From the NCBI GenBank assembly GCA_036245805.1, contig BTRK01000003.1, positions 40,503,215 to 40,567,214 on the forward strand: a stretch of 64,000 nucleotides of DNA, given 5' to 3'. Of the stretch, positions 22,201 to 34,772 are shown in pieces. Position 1 is the stretch's first letter. The number at the start of each line of letters is the position of its first letter. The notes beneath the pieces are model-generated. The model had not been told where the DNA came from, did no database searches, and saw only the letters and a list, made by a program, of their open reading frames with translations. Both the position numbers and the translations under genes were made by a program. The DNA is from Pristionchus mayeri. Lineage: Eukaryota > Nematoda > Chromadorea > Rhabditida > Neodiplogasteridae.

Positions 22201-24442
22201 TATCCCTTGTGGTCCCTAATCATAGAAACACTTTTGTGTGCAAATGTCACCACTTTTAATTAAGAAAACTCCAAATGGCCCATGCCATACGTCTCAAGTC
22301 TGCAGCAGCTTGCTGCGGCTGCAGCGCGCATAAAAAATCTGAAACTTCGGTTTGTTCCTAGTCTAGACAAGTACTAAATAGAAACACAATAAGCAAGATT
22401 TTCCAAAATTTGAGTGCCAACTGAAAAGGCCGATTTGTCCCGATTTTCTAATGAGAGGCCTGATATAAAAGTCTACGACCAGGGATGCATCAACTCTTAT
22501 AGTATCGATAAGATTAGAGCAGTTTTGATTTTTTTGTTCCATGTGTTATGGAATTCATGCATTCTGTAAAAATATGCGTGATTTTTATTATTGATTATTG
22601 AAAACTTTATATTTTTCCATCACCATGACTTGCTTACCGTTTGAGACTCGACCCGGTGCATGTGCAGGATTGTTGAAACGGCTCTGTAACTGGCTCCAAA
22701 ATTATGTATTTTTCAGCCGAATTGTAAAATTTTTGTTTGCATTGTGGGTGTATTAATTAAACTTTGACAAGGGTTTTGAAGCATTCAGCACCTAGAAATT
22801 ATTTTATCGTGCTTGAAGTCGCCAATCGAGTGGGAGAAAGGGGTGAGAAATCGTATTCTTGCCGTATCGCAAATGCTCCAGGCTTTTTTTGGTTTCTTTC
22901 GACATTCTCTGTGTCCACACACGCTCAAACTCTCACAATTATCATCTTCTTGAAGTCGAGAAAACGACCCGGTTTATTCAGGCTTGAACATTGTACAAAA
23001 TTCGTATTTGAACGGGTAAAATCAATACAGCTTCTGTCTGGAATTCCATTCAACAAGAATCAATTTCTCCAATGTTGCCCATCATCTAGCAATTCCTAGC
23101 CCAATTCTGAGGTTTACTTCAACGGTCGTGATCAGCTGCAAATAAACCATAACAAATTTTGCATAACGGTGATTTGATATTTTTTCTGCTCAATAGAAGG
23201 TTTCCTGTTTCATGCTGTCTACGAAAACCATTGGCACTGGGATCATGCAATCGATCGTTATTTTTTCAAAAAAAAAATGAAATGATACTCTAAACTGCCT
23301 TCACCTTTCTCAGGCGCATGCTGGGCATGATCACATCAGAGTTGGTCCGGCTGGGCTAGGATATGTTGCAGCCCCCATTTGGAGGACCCGGAATGGTGGA
23401 ACACGTGATCCGAGAAACACTATTCTCCACTTACATCGATGTTTTCTCCACTTACATCCGGAGTGGTGGCACACGCGAGACGACCCAAATGACCAGTTCA
23501 AAGATGGCTTGAAAGAAAGATGGGATACACTCTTCAGTACCCGTTCATAAATTATTGTTTTTTTAGTGGGGGTGAGGTTGCACAGGTGAATCAAATTCTT
23601 GCGGGATTTCAAGGCATCGATAACAATGTTTTGTGTGTTCATTAGTCATTAATTACGATTTCTCCTGGTTGAGTGACTAGTAGGTAGCTCAGGTTTTGAG
23701 GCTGCATGATGCTCTGTTGTGAATGAAAGTCTGCAGTAAAAAGTGCTGGCTAATGTACAAAAATGTATTGTCATTGGGTGTTATCAGGCATTTCTCACCC
23801 ATCCAATCTGTTCCCCTCCTACAGGTACAGAAGTACTGTATGGGCAAGGCCTACTCTACTAGCAATATGATACGAAACGTACGAGTAGGATCAGATAAAA
23901 CAGAATCGGATTTGCCCTATCGTATACGACAACTAGGCTAGCTGGGGTTTCATGATTGAATCAAGTTCTGCTGGGATGGTAATTGTTCAATATATTGCAT
24001 TTCGGCGGAGTAGAAAAATATTGATAGTCGTAGAACGTTGCTGTAACAGCGTTGCCTCCCAATCTGTGCCATAGCAAAAAAATACCATAGCACAGCGTGT
24101 CAGAGGGGGGAAGAAAGTTCATTTGCGTGGCAGATCGATTCTCGCATCAAAATCGTCCTCTCACTGTGGCTCATTATCACCTCTATAGTCGGTCGGTGGA
24201 GTTTCACCCCTAATTTCAAAAATATCAGACAGAATATATTATTGATTTTGGCGAAACATATTTCAACTCTTTTATTTCGACTAAAATTCGACCAAATCAG
24301 AAAATTCCATCGCTATTGACCTCTGAAACGTAAATAAAACGCTGTTCGATCACACGAGCAACAATATTGTTCATTATAGTTTGGCTGAAACATAATTGAA
24401 ATCTGAAACAAATTGCGTTGAAGCGGCAGCTCGGCTAAATCA
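19280..24442. other. AT-rich, gene-poor stretch with scattered family modules
   Basis: A T-run lies at 19379-19400. Module K is at 19555-19640; module D copies are near 20165, 20625 and 21250; a B-like copy is near 21400; a module I copy is at 21943-21855 (minus strand, DGNMNLEEEHLDTIRKW, acceptor changed to AAAG). An inverted module H copy is at 23345-23480 on the plus strand. No intact gene or RNA seen. Confidence 0.4.
23330..23490 (+). pseudogene. Inverted single copy of family module H
   Basis: The plus strand reads LVRLG, a stop, then DMLQPPFGGPGMVEH, aligning with LVRQGYNVWQPPLGGPGVVE on the minus strand at 37240-37140. It stands alone among AT-rich sequence and has an in-frame TAG. 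Confidence 0.45.
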
Positions 24443-24958
24443 AGAGCTATTAACTCAAAAGGGAATGAAGTTCTGGATATGGCGATTGTGCAGAAAGTTG
24501 CCTAAACCCCTTCCGCACAATCTGATCTGGCCGATTGGTCAATTTCGATCTCAGTCAGCGGTGGCATGAGCTAACGTTCCGAAAACCCCGCGAAAACGGC
24601 TAAAATCGACTGTTTTGCCCACTCCAGAGCTATTAACTCCGATGGGAGTTAAGATATGGACATCGCGTTTGTGAAGAAAGTTGCCTAAACCCCTTCCGCA
24701 CAATCTGATCTGGCCGATTGGTCAATTTCGATCTCAGTCAGCGGTGGCATGAGCTAACGTGCCGAAAACCCCGCGAAAACGGCTAAAATCGACTGTTTTG
24801 CCCACTCCAGAGCTATTACCTCCGATGGGAGTTAAGATATGGACATCGCGTTTGTGAAGAAAGTTGCCTAAACCCCTTCCGCACAATCTGATCTGGCCGA
24901 TTGGTCAATTTCGATCTCAGTTAGCGGTGGCATGAGCTAACGTTCCGAAAACCCTGCA
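24443..24958. repeat. 183-bp tandem repeat, almost 3 units
   Basis: Units start with AGAGCTATTA at 24443, 24626 and 24809. They share CTTCCGCACAATCTGATCTG, GGTCAATTTCGATCTCAGT(C/T)AG and GCGGTGGCATGAGCTAACGT. Units 2 and 3 differ at only a few positions, unit 1 more. No long open frame. Confidence 0.9.
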
Positions 24959-25011
24959 TTTCACAGCGCTTCTATTGTCTCGTTCCATTGTTCTGCACTC
25001 CCATCCAGAGC

Positions 25012-25356
25012 TGGGATTTTTTGAAAAAAAATTCAAAATTTTTTTTATCAAAAAATTCAAAAAACTGGCTCAAAAAAAAATAATTTTATGCTGCAAAATT
25101 GTCCCTTGCCCATACCCTGAAATAGTTCTCTAAACGTAAAACATAATTTTAAGAAAACCATTTTTTCGAGAAAAAATTTTTCGTCAAATTTTTGCCTTGG
25201 CTAAAAAGGACAAAATCTAGCTAAACTTTTACATTCGATCTCGAAAAATTTTTGACAAAAAAATTCAAAAAAATTTTTGATTTTGAATTTTTTTGAAATG
25301 GTCAAAAAATTCAAAAAATCAAAAAAACTAAAAACAAAAAAATCCCAGTCCTGCTC
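25012..25356. mobile_element. AT-rich palindromic element
   Basis: Starts GAGCTGGGATTTTTT and ends with the complement AAAAAAATCCCAG near 25350. The interior is built of AAAAATTCAAAAA-type words on both strands. Likely a low-complexity MITE; no gene. Confidence 0.5.
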
Positions 25357-26783
25357 CCATTGTCCACAAATGAAAGGGATTAATTCTGCCACGCAAATGA
25401 ACTTTTTTCCCCGCTTTGACACGCTGTGCATAGTAAAAAATGATCAAATTTCATATTTAATGATTTTAATTGCGTGAGTGTGTTTTTGTTTGCAATTTGG
25501 GAAATTGTAGTTGTTAATTATTATCACATAAAGAAACAAATAGTGGCACAACAATCACTCTTTCTCTGTCATCCACTTATCCTTATCTCGAATTTTCTCA
25601 AAGGAGAACCATTTCTGTCGAAACGCAGCATCATTGAAACAAGGTTTTGGTAGTCGAATCGTCGCATGACTCAAAGACGTAACTTTGATTTGTACCAAGA
25701 TTCTAAAAACGTGTCCTAAAAATGTCACAGCCAATTTATCGTGTGCGAGTTGTATTATTTATATGCTAGACTATCTGTAGCTGAAGAACTGTTCACCGAC
25801 CTTTCACGATCTAGTCGTAGTCAGGCTGTAGCGCGAATGCTCGTGGGTCGATCAATCGAAATTGGTTTACTTCTCCACTCCCTTGGCAGGTATACTGTGT
25901 GTTTCTGTAACGGAGTGCATAAAAAAAGTGGATACTGCTTGCCCGGAGTAAAGAATACGATAGCGACAATGGGGATAACTTTGAGGGTTATCCGTTCTTT
26001 TTCTTTCGGATTTTCTTTATTTCCATTCGATTGATGCATTTATCCTTTAAAATATTTTTGACCGATATCGTTACTAGACCGGTTGAAACTTGACCAAGAG
26101 CAAATGTATTGTTCTTGTGAGGGTTCATTCACTGGCTTGAATGTTCAAAATTATTAGCCTCATTGTAAGATGTACTTCGATCAAACAATAAGCGTTTATC
26201 TATAGCGTACTAATTAAGAAACTTGACAGGATCGTTCACCAACTGGTCATCCTTTTCCCTGCGAGGAGCCTTTCAATGGATGTAGGAAATATTTTTGAAT
26301 GGGGTAAGGAAGAAATATTGTGGGACGACCATTAAAGAACGAGTAATAGTCGAGCCGTAGATGGAATACTCCAGGATAGATTAACCGGAATAGTTTCGTT
26401 TCTGTCCACAGTCTCTGCGTACTCACCCTCTGAAACTTTTCCCATTTTCACCTCTAAAAGGGAAATTCCAAGACCCGTTAGACTCTGCTGTCGCCACATA
26501 GGGTATGCTGTTGGACAGATTTCGATTGGCCTGCGAATTCTGTGCGAAAAAATATTATAAATAATTGCTATATCTGAGGCCGTTTGCCTAAGAATCGATC
26601 AGAGGCTGGCACAGCAAAAATTGTCAAATTTTTGATTTCATGTTATTTGGGGTTATCAAAGGTGCTGAAGACGATGGGAATATTCATTTCGCACGTGGAC
26701 GCCCCGTTGGCTCCAGACGACGTTGCGTTGAAATCAGATTTCTTTCTTCTCGTAAATCTCGCACACCAATCATGCTAAAATTA
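25357..26783. other. Gene-poor stretch with inverted relatives of 19.5-19.9 kb
   Basis: About 26040-26530 is a diverged complement of 19480-19870, including module K (about 26400-26315). A plus-strand frame at 25741-26034 is open but shows no domain, splice or codon-bias support. No intact gene seen. Confidence 0.4.
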
Positions 26784-27364
26784 GCAGAAAATATTTCCCG
26801 GTGCAGAATAAGATGGCGAACACGGCTGTCTAGTTCATTTATCATAATTTCTAAAAATAATTTTTTAATTGAGGTAAAAATACAACTTTGCGCGGAGTAG
26901 GAATAGGGCTTGACGAAGTACACAGTTCTGACCGGCTTGGTGAGAGGAGTTCAAATCTAAATTTATAGCCAATTTCCGCATAGACATTTTGAGAAAACAT
27001 TAATAAAGTGAAGCATTTTGACAGTAAAAGAGGCGATTCGCCCTCTCGAACGCTGCCTTCCCCTCTGGCAGAGGAGAGAGAGCACACGAAATGGAGAGGA
27101 AGAGCGTCGGCAGGCGCATTTCTCGCAGAAATGCTTCACTTTATTAATGTTTTCTCAAAATATCTATGCGGAAATTGGCTATAAATTTAGATTTAAACTC
27201 CCCTCACCAAACCGGTCAGAACTGTGTACTTCGTCAAGCCCTATTCCTACTCCGCGTAAAGTTGTATTTTTACCTCAATTAAAAAATTATTTTTAGAAAT
27301 TATGATAAATGAACTAGACAGCCGTGTTCGCCATCTTATTCTGCACCGGGAAATATTTTCTGCT
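26784..27364. mobile_element. 581-bp hairpin element with GC-rich loop
   Basis: Arms 26784-27019 and about 27130-27364 are near-perfect complements (for example CCCGGTGCAGAATAAGATGG and its complement). The loop of about 110 bases is GC-rich and itself self-complementary (CCTTCCCCTCTGGCAGAGGA). Mirror frames on the two arms are shadows of the symmetry, not genes. Confidence 0.75.
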
Positions 27365-27799
27365 ATGTGGATGTTTTGAGATCTGAGAAACCACGCCTTC
27401 CCCACTCTGTGATCGGGCTACGAGAGGCAGAAGTGAACAGAGAAACAACGCAATTATCATGCACGCAAAAACGTACATTTAATGACATTTAATGAAGTCA
27501 TCTTTTGAAGGGTCACATACTACAATTGAACACAACAATGAATTTGCCGATGTGAATGTTTACGAATCGCCATTTCACAAAGTTCACAAATTAGTGTTTA
27601 GGTCACATTTATCTCCTGGTGGCCAACCAAACGAGGAACTGCCCACGGCTGATGATGCATCTACAGTAGGGGATAAGGGTTATATTGGGGGAAAGGGTGG
27701 GATGCACATCAGATATGTATTAGGTTTTACACAACCATTTCCAGGACAGGGATTAAAAATTGTTCAACCCCGTATAGTTAGACTCCGCAAGCTCCGCCC
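27365..27799. other. Open frame without recognisable domain
   Basis: A plus-strand frame (27492-27917) stays open across this stretch and into the hairpin at 27800. Part of it (HLSPGGQPNEELPTADDAST) resembles the antisense reading of module A, so it is probably a repeat relic. No other gene seen. Confidence 0.3.
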
Positions 27800-28135
27800 A
27801 CTCGGCTCGGACACTTTACCCCGCAAAAGCGAGACAACAGGAGCACAATCTTCATTCGCAACCAAATCGCTCGATCAAAAAAGAATTTGGAAGCTCTTTT
27901 CATCCTCTTTCGAATGAGCCTCCGTGACCCCGTAAAATCCATCTCTAAGTAGGTCAGCATACAAGTTTTATAGAGCGAGTTAGCCAAGAAGCCTATAAAA
28001 CTCGTATGCTGACCTACTCAGAAAAGGAATTTCCAGGGTCACGGAAGCTCATTCGAAAGAGGTGAAAAGAGCTTCCAAATTCAATATTGAACGAGCGATT
28101 TGGTTGGGAATGAAGATTGTGTTTCTTCGAATTCG
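27800..28135. repeat. Imperfect palindrome, about 330 bp
   Basis: AATCGCTCGATCAA, CTTTCGAATGAGCC and CAGCATACAAGTTTTATAG on the left pair with complements on the right. The centre is near 27985 and the arms are diverged. Confidence 0.65.
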
Positions 28136-29390
28136 AAGCGCGCATGGCTGGCAAAATCCCTCTCCCTCCCCTCCCTCCACTCGTCTCTCCAATTCTCCTC
28201 CAATTCTTGTTCCGAAGATAGGGATCTCTCATACAGCGATGGCAATAATTCCGAGCAGGACTTGATTCGACTACGAAGCCTCACACTCGCTAGAGTAAAA
28301 ATATTGAGAATTTTCATATATAGTGACATTTATATTGACCTGTCAACCCGTCCACTACCCACAGAGCACAGAGATAATCTACCATGTATATTCTCGTCAT
28401 TGGAGCTAGTCACTCAATTGTTTCAAAAACCCTACATCTGCTCCCGGCCAAGTGTCAACCATTGTGTGATCGAGTAGAGAGTCAATATGTTTTCTATGTA
28501 AAAAGTATCACTTGAATGAAGTAGAGAAATAAATAATCGTTTACCTATCTTCTCCCACTCATTTAGCGTACAATGGGAACGAGCAAATCGAGAGAGGGCA
28601 ATGCTCGTCCATTTGTTGCTAAGCTGCAATGTAGAGGAGGTTGGAATAATGGAAGTAATAATTAATTCCCAATTGCTTGAGAGTAGCACTCGATACTAAA
28701 CAGATGTTATGAATAGTTCTGGCTTATTTGAACCTTCATTTTGCTATGAAAATAACAATTGTTTGCATGGCTGGCGTGGATAGAACTAATTTATCATAGA
28801 AACACCGATGCAATCACACAAAATTGTAGGTATTACAACGTCACTGATGATGCGAACATTGAAGACGAGCAATCCCGCTTGTAATTGATTCACAAACGAA
28901 AGCTCATTTTCACTACTTCAAAAACTACAAACGCTCAGGAACAATTCTCGCTTCCTGTCCTATTCAGATGTACCCACTTATTCTTCCTTTTTAATACCGT
29001 ATCCCCACTGCAGATATTTCAGCTCGAGTGGGGATGCTCATTATGCCTTTTGAGAGAGTGAAGTTAGAGATCGGATAGGCAATAGAGAAGAAACAACGCA
29101 TGTAATTCAATTTTACCGTGTAGATTGGCGTGTAGAGTACTGATAATCCTGATGACTCGCCACATGAGGAACTGCCCCCGTTGCTGCTGCGGGGCACCTG
29201 CAGGGGGGGAAGGGATTGCATGGTTGAATCAGTGGATAAATGCCATCCAAAAGTAGTTTAAATGTTTTTCAACGGAAGAATACAAAGACGAGCGATTGGT
29301 ATCTTGCATTCCCCATTGCATTTCATCTAACCGCGAAACCTGAATTGTCCTTGGAGAGAATTCGAGAGGTGGATGTTAGATGTTAAACTC
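28136..29390 (-). pseudogene. Decayed family exons, relative of the 12.9-13.75 kb arm
   Basis: On the minus strand, module A starts at a CCCTGCAG acceptor (about 29203) and carries QQQRGQFLMWRVIRIISTLH, followed by a possible donor CACG/GTAAAA. WGYGIKKEE-like sequence and a stop follow near 28985. Module B lies at 28260-28330 (NIFTLASVRLRSRIKS on the minus strand). The rest parallels 12960-13380, including GGGAACGAGCAAATCGAGAG. Confidence 0.45.
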
Positions 29391-29776
29391 AGATGAACAA
29401 ATCGGTGCAAAACATCTTCAACACACTTTCGTATTCTACTTTCTTAACCATTCCGCCCGATGATAGAGTGCATTTACGAAATCGAGCAAAAACATTAAAA
29501 TTAGTTTACACCCAACTGGGCAATTATATCGTGGATACGGATCATTTAAAGTGGCAAATGAGGGAATATCCGCTCCTGAGAAGAGACAGAGAAGATAAAG
29601 GTTCCTGAGAAATTACAAAAGAAATATTAGTAGTGTTATGTTAGTCAAGTTTACCATTGAGTCTGGACATTGTGAGATCCTATGCTCCTGAATTTCTGCT
29701 GCTGGACGAACATCCCGCGGATGCTGCGGCACCTGTCGCGGTGCTCGATGGGAAGAAAGCTGTATTAAGTTTTTAA

Positions 29777-32029
29777 GAGACCCGCTCGGTAAGATTCGAC
29801 CACCCCGCGGTCACGTTCCTCTAGCAACGGGATCCGCGGGGTCTTTGCTATGGTGGAGGGAGTGTCTTGAGTCAGCATTATGAAATTCACCACCTATTAT
29901 ATGGCACGGCCATTGAGCAAGTCGAAATTATTAATAAAGGTGAAAATGGACAAAAATTCATATTTTCTGAGCTATTCGAATTCGACTCAAAAGTCAATTT
30001 GCACTTTATTTGGGTGCTCTGAGTACGAATAAAACAAAAACTGGGCCAATTCCACTGGACTCTGAATACACTTTTTCGGTCCAATTTTTCACTTTTTTTG
30101 AGTTTATGCGGCGTCTAAAGAGTCAAAGCCCTTAGGTTTTATGAAACGTGATTGCCCGATGGTACCTGAGTGTATCCCTCAAGATGCCATGACCCGGCAT
30201 GATTCCACTTTTTTTTGTATTTTTTTCTAAAGTTGTCGTGTTACCATCCCTTACATATGAAACATGATCATATCATCGAAGCATAGTGAATATCAACCTG
30301 ACACTATCAGTTTGCGACTAATCTATGATAGCGAAGATAATAGGTACTAAAAATTTTGAAGTTTTGCAGATTTTAGAAAAATCGTTTCTCGTTGGCGCCA
30401 TTGGTCCCATGTTCGTCGCTCGATAAAACTCAAATTTCAACCCAAAGCCCGTGGCTCATAACGAAAACTTGCAGTATATGTCGACTATTATTAGAAAATA
30501 GCATTGGATCGATCATGTCTTTTTCCGAAATGTACGTATTTCGGCCCTGAAAACGCTTCATCATCGAGTGAGACAGGAACTTGGTTGTTTTCGGAGCCGA
30601 TTTCATGCAATGTTCAACCTGATTTCACTTGCCGGATTTCACTTGATTTCTACAGCATGCCGGATTGGGTGGGACCAGAAAACAATGAATTTGGTGCCCA
30701 TATTGCGAAATCGACTTTCGCAGTATCGAAACTTCCCATAATTGCGCATTCCAATCTCATGAATTTCAACCCAAGCCTACCCATAGTAGTCAAAAGTTGA
30801 AGTAGGCTCTCAAATGATTATTACACGGTTGAAAGCACTATCGGATAATCTTCCGAAACTTGAGTTTTTTTCAATTGAAAATGATAAATCAAATTTTCGA
30901 AAAATACCACGTTTTCAGAACCGAAATACTTAGTCGTTTTCCGAAATACATTTCGGAAAACGACATGATCGATCCAATGTTCTTTTCTAATAATAGTCGA
31001 TATGTACTGCAAGTTTTCGTTATGATCCATGGGCTTTGGGTTGAAATTCGTGAAACTGGAATGCACGATTTTAGGAACTTTCGATGTTGCGAAAGTCGAT
31101 TTCGCAATATGGGCATCAACTTCATTGTTTTCTGGTCCCACTCAATCCCACAAGTTGTAGAAAAGTGAAATCGGGTTGAAGATTGCATGAAATCGGCTCC
31201 GAAAACAACCAAGTTCCTGTCTCATTCGATGATGAAGCGTTTTCAGGGCCGAAATACGTACATGTCGGAAAAGACATGATCGATCCAATACTCTTTTCTA
31301 ATAATAGTCGACATATAGTTTTCGTTATGAGCCGTGGGCTTTGGTTTGAAATTTGAGTTTTATCGAGCGACGAACATGGGACCAATGGCGCCAACGAGAA
31401 ACGATTTTTCTAAAATCCGCAAAACTTCAAAATTTTTAGTACCTATTATCTTCGCTATCATAGATTAGTCGCAAACTGATAGTGTCTGGTTGATATTCAC
31501 TATGCTTCGATGCTATGATCATGTTTCATATGTAAGGGATGGTAACACGACAAATTTAGAAAACAATACAAAAAAAGCGGAATCGTGCCGGGTCATGGCA
31601 TCTTGAGGGATACACTCAGGTACCATCGGGCAATCACGTTTCATAAAACCTAAGGGCTTTGACTCTTTAGACGCCGCATAAACTCAAAAAAGTGAAAAAT
31701 TGGACCGAAAAAGTGTATTCAGAGTCGAGTGGAATTGGCCCAGTTTTTGTTTTTTTTTCATACTCAGAGCACCCCAAATAAAGTGCAAATTGACTTTTGG
31801 GCCGAATTCGAATAGCTCAGAAAATATGAATTTTTGTCCATTTTCACCTTTATTAATAATTTCAACTTGCTCAAAGGCCGTGCCATATATTAAGTGGTGA
31901 ATTTCATAATGCTGACTCAAGACACTCCCTCCACCATAGCAAAGACCCCGCGGATCCCGTTGCTAGAGGAACATGACCGCGGGGTGGTCGAAACGTTCGA
32001 GTCTTACGGAGCGGGTCTCTTAATAGAGG
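29777..32029. mobile_element. 2.25-kb foldback element, TTAA target
   Basis: Almost the whole element is one palindrome centred near 30900, with terminal GAGACCCGCTC and its complement. TTAA flanks both ends (29773-29776, 32030-32033), and the paralogous site near 15270 has a single TTAA without the element. Small frames inside mirror each other and show no transposase motif. The arms are diverged, so the element is not brand new. Non-autonomous, mobilising enzyme unknown; TTAA suggests a piggyBac-like source. Confidence 0.8.
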
Positions 32030-32935
32030 ATTCCATTGCGTAATTGGCAACTATCCGTCCACGTAGAATTTAATACAATCGTGAAACCCGAGTTGTCCTT
32101 GCAAGGAATTCGAGCTGTGAAAGAAATTGATTCGGCTGTGAAACCTTATCGTCAATTAGAAAACTTGAAAAGGGAGTATTCAACTAAAAATATATTCGAT
32201 AGCGGGCAATCTATGATTTCACTGCTACTGTATCAGCCATCCCACCCTCTGCCTCTGCAGTCACTTGAGCTACCCTATCATTTTGGAGAGCGCGATGCTC
32301 CTGATGAATCGCCACCCAAGTAACTGCTTTTGGAAGTACCTGTAGGAGGTGAAGGAGATGTATGGACTTACGAGTGAATGACTACAGAGAAAAAAGAGGT
32401 AATCGTTTTTCTAATACACAATCGATGTACAATTGGTAGCTAATCAACCCATAGAATTTCAAACTATCGTGCAACCCGGGTTGTGCTAGGAGATTTTTCG
32501 AGAGACGAAGAAACGAATGCCTGCCAAGCATACATTGTTTTTGTGCGCTTTGTACCTCGTAATTCGATACTAATTGTAAATTCGAAATAACTAAACCACT
32601 TGGCTCGTCTACGAAACTTTTTTTTCACAAGAGGAAAATATTTTCAATTTTCAGTTATTCTCTCAGTTTCTTTTCAGTCACTTCCGTACTATTCCCCATA
32701 GCCATAATCAAGGAATTTCTTAATCCGAAGGATCCATATTACTATGATACTTTTCTACCACTAAAACCGCAGTAATTCAGCTAGCATCACCGATTCACTC
32801 TTCTGAGGCATGAGACAGATTACCCTTGGGTTTCGGCTACGCAGAAAGGAGAACGGATGAGGGAGAGGCCGCTCATAGAAAGAGCAATTTCTCGAATACA
32901 TTCTAGATAGTCGAGATCCGGACATGTGGAATTCC

Positions 32936-33268
32936 GGGGAGACGACATTTGCGCAACTAAGCACCTCTCGCTTGACAGAAGGCGTAGACACTTGGAAGTT
33001 GTTTCATTGTTACCAGTATACCCTGTACTACATTTGCATATATAAATTTTGTTACCAGGCGATATTGAGTTTCAACGTATAGGGGGTCGTGGAAATCCAC
33101 ATTCCATGAACCCCGGGTCGTTGATTTGGAGTAAAACTCAATATCGCCTGGTAACGAAATTTATATGCAAATGTAATACAGGGCATACTGGTAACAATGC
33201 AACAATACCCAACTTCCTACACACTCTGCCAAGCGAGAGGTGCTTAGTTGCGCAAATGTCGTCCCCCC
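32936..33268. mobile_element. 333-bp hairpin MITE, G-run family, copy 1
   Basis: Ends GGGGAGACGACATTTGCGCA and its complement. The arms pair almost throughout around a short centre (CGTGGAAATCCAC). Flanks GGAATTCC and GTAATTCC suggest an 8-bp target duplication with one change. The sister block near 16160 lacks the element. Confidence 0.8.
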
Positions 33269-33737
33269 GTAATTCCAATGCAAGCACAAATGTTCTCAAT
33301 TCAAAATTTGTATTCTCTCTGCATGATATTGCATTTTGGCAAAAAATGGAAACTAGAGTCAGACTGATACTTCATCTTCAATGAGCAATGCCTTGTTTGG
33401 GGGCGTGAAGTACGTCGATGCTCCTGATGACACGAATAACTGCCCGCTGCTCCTGATGCGGGAGCTCAATCTGTAGCAGGGGAGGGATACGAATACGGGA
33501 CCAAATTGTAGGGGATAAATACAATAACAATATTATGCCTTTACAAATTGGCCACATTTGATGCTCTGTTGAAACAGAGAGGATTGTGCCAGTTGTACAT
33601 AACTTGATAACTTGATTGTACAGCCATTTCTTTTATCTGAACGGTTGAATTATTGTTTTCATTCGCTAGCTACACTGTCACTACCTTCAACTGAAGTATA
33701 CGAACACCAATAATTCGGATACGAACACCAATAATTC

Positions 33738-34108
33738 GGGGGGGGGGGGCGACATTTGCGCAAACGACATTTGCGCAACTAAGCACCTCTCGCTTGACAG
33801 AAGGCGTAGGAACTTGGGAGTTGTTTCTTTGTTACCAGTATGCCCTGTACTGCATTTCTATATAAATTTTGTTACCAGGCGATATTGAATTTTGTCCTAA
33901 ATCAACGACCCGGGGTTCATGGTATATGGATTTCCATGACCCCCATACGTTGAAACTCAATATCGCCTGGTAACAAAATTTATATATAGAAATGCAGTAC
34001 AGGGCATACTAGTAACAAAGAAACAACTCCCAAGTTCCTACACCTTCTGTCAAGCGAGAGGTGCTTAGTTGCGCAAATGTCGTTTGCGCAAATGTCGCCC
34101 CCCCCCCC
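33738..34108. mobile_element. 371-bp hairpin MITE, G-run family, copy 2
   Basis: Begins with a run of 12 G, then CGACATTTGCGCAAACGACA, and ends with the complement and a C-run. Flanked by AATAATTC on both sides (33730-33737 and 34109-34116), an exact 8-bp duplication, typical of hAT-type insertion. The sister block has the empty target near 16960 (CCAATAATTATATTGCC). The terminal motif is doubled at both ends, unlike copy 1. Confidence 0.85.
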
Positions 34109-34772
34109 AATAATTCTCTTGCCTCTAGCCGAAAATAAATTCTCAATAACCTGTCGAACGGGATCCTTCCCAATATCCCTTTTAATTCAAAATTATGATT
34201 TCAATATCTTTACGATACGATAAAGGGCATGTAAGATCATATTCAAAAAATAACGCATGTCAACGAACATGTACAAGCCATAATGATCTTTTTGAGTAAC
34301 CATAACTTCTCCAATCCGAGCTCGGACAACAAGAGGTAGATATGACCACTGGCCGAAGTGAAGCGATAGCTGATGTGGAGAGTGTTGGCGTATCCAGGGA
34401 GGGGGGGGGGCGTCCAAGGCCAGAGATCGGTTAGGACAGAAAAGAAAGAAACTTAGATGCTGGAAGTTAGAGGTTAAATAATGTGATTGTTGATCAAAAA
34501 TTCAATTTTAATGTGTAAGCTGGGCGTGGAGATCGTCGATGCTCCTGATGACCTGCAGCAAGAGTCGAGAATGAATTTACGAACGAATTGGAGAATACAG
34601 CCAAATACTGTAATATGTTTTTTACGAGACCCGAAAGGATGAAAACATTGACAACTTTAGTAACCCATTGAATTTCATCCAACCATGAAACCTGAGTTGC
34701 CCTTGGAGAGAATTCTAGAAACTGAGAAGTGAATACCAGGTAATGGACAAGTAGAAATATTTAGCTAAGAAT

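Larger units (their letters stand above)
29390..34760. repeat. Segmental duplication block, copy 2, with three insertions
   Basis: Matches 14625-17500 in order once the foldback at 29777-32029 and the MITEs at 32936-33268 and 33738-34108 are removed. In return it lacks the TTAA MITE of copy 1 (16619-16863). The flanking alignments give direct empty-site comparisons. Diverged family modules are present (29690-29760, 32285-32480, 33400-33480 and 34515-34740). No intact gene. Confidence 0.75.

Noticed and set aside
25741..26034. Open frame with resemblance to module K antisense reading
   Set aside because: The similarity is short, no splice or codon-bias support exists, and the nearby region is an inverted repeat relic.
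29145..29165. CTGATGA words in module A copies as possible C/D-box snoRNA C boxes
   Set aside because: The expected D box and short terminal stem are missing, and the position is inside the coding-like minus frame.
30504..31394. Several frames of about 100 codons inside the 2.25-kb foldback
   Set aside because: They occur as mirror pairs on the two arms and have no transposase or other domain.
33738..34108. Long G- and C-runs as assembly padding
   Set aside because: They are symmetric, abut the same terminal motif at both ends, and are flanked by an exact 8-bp duplication, so they belong to the element, though their length may be inexact.
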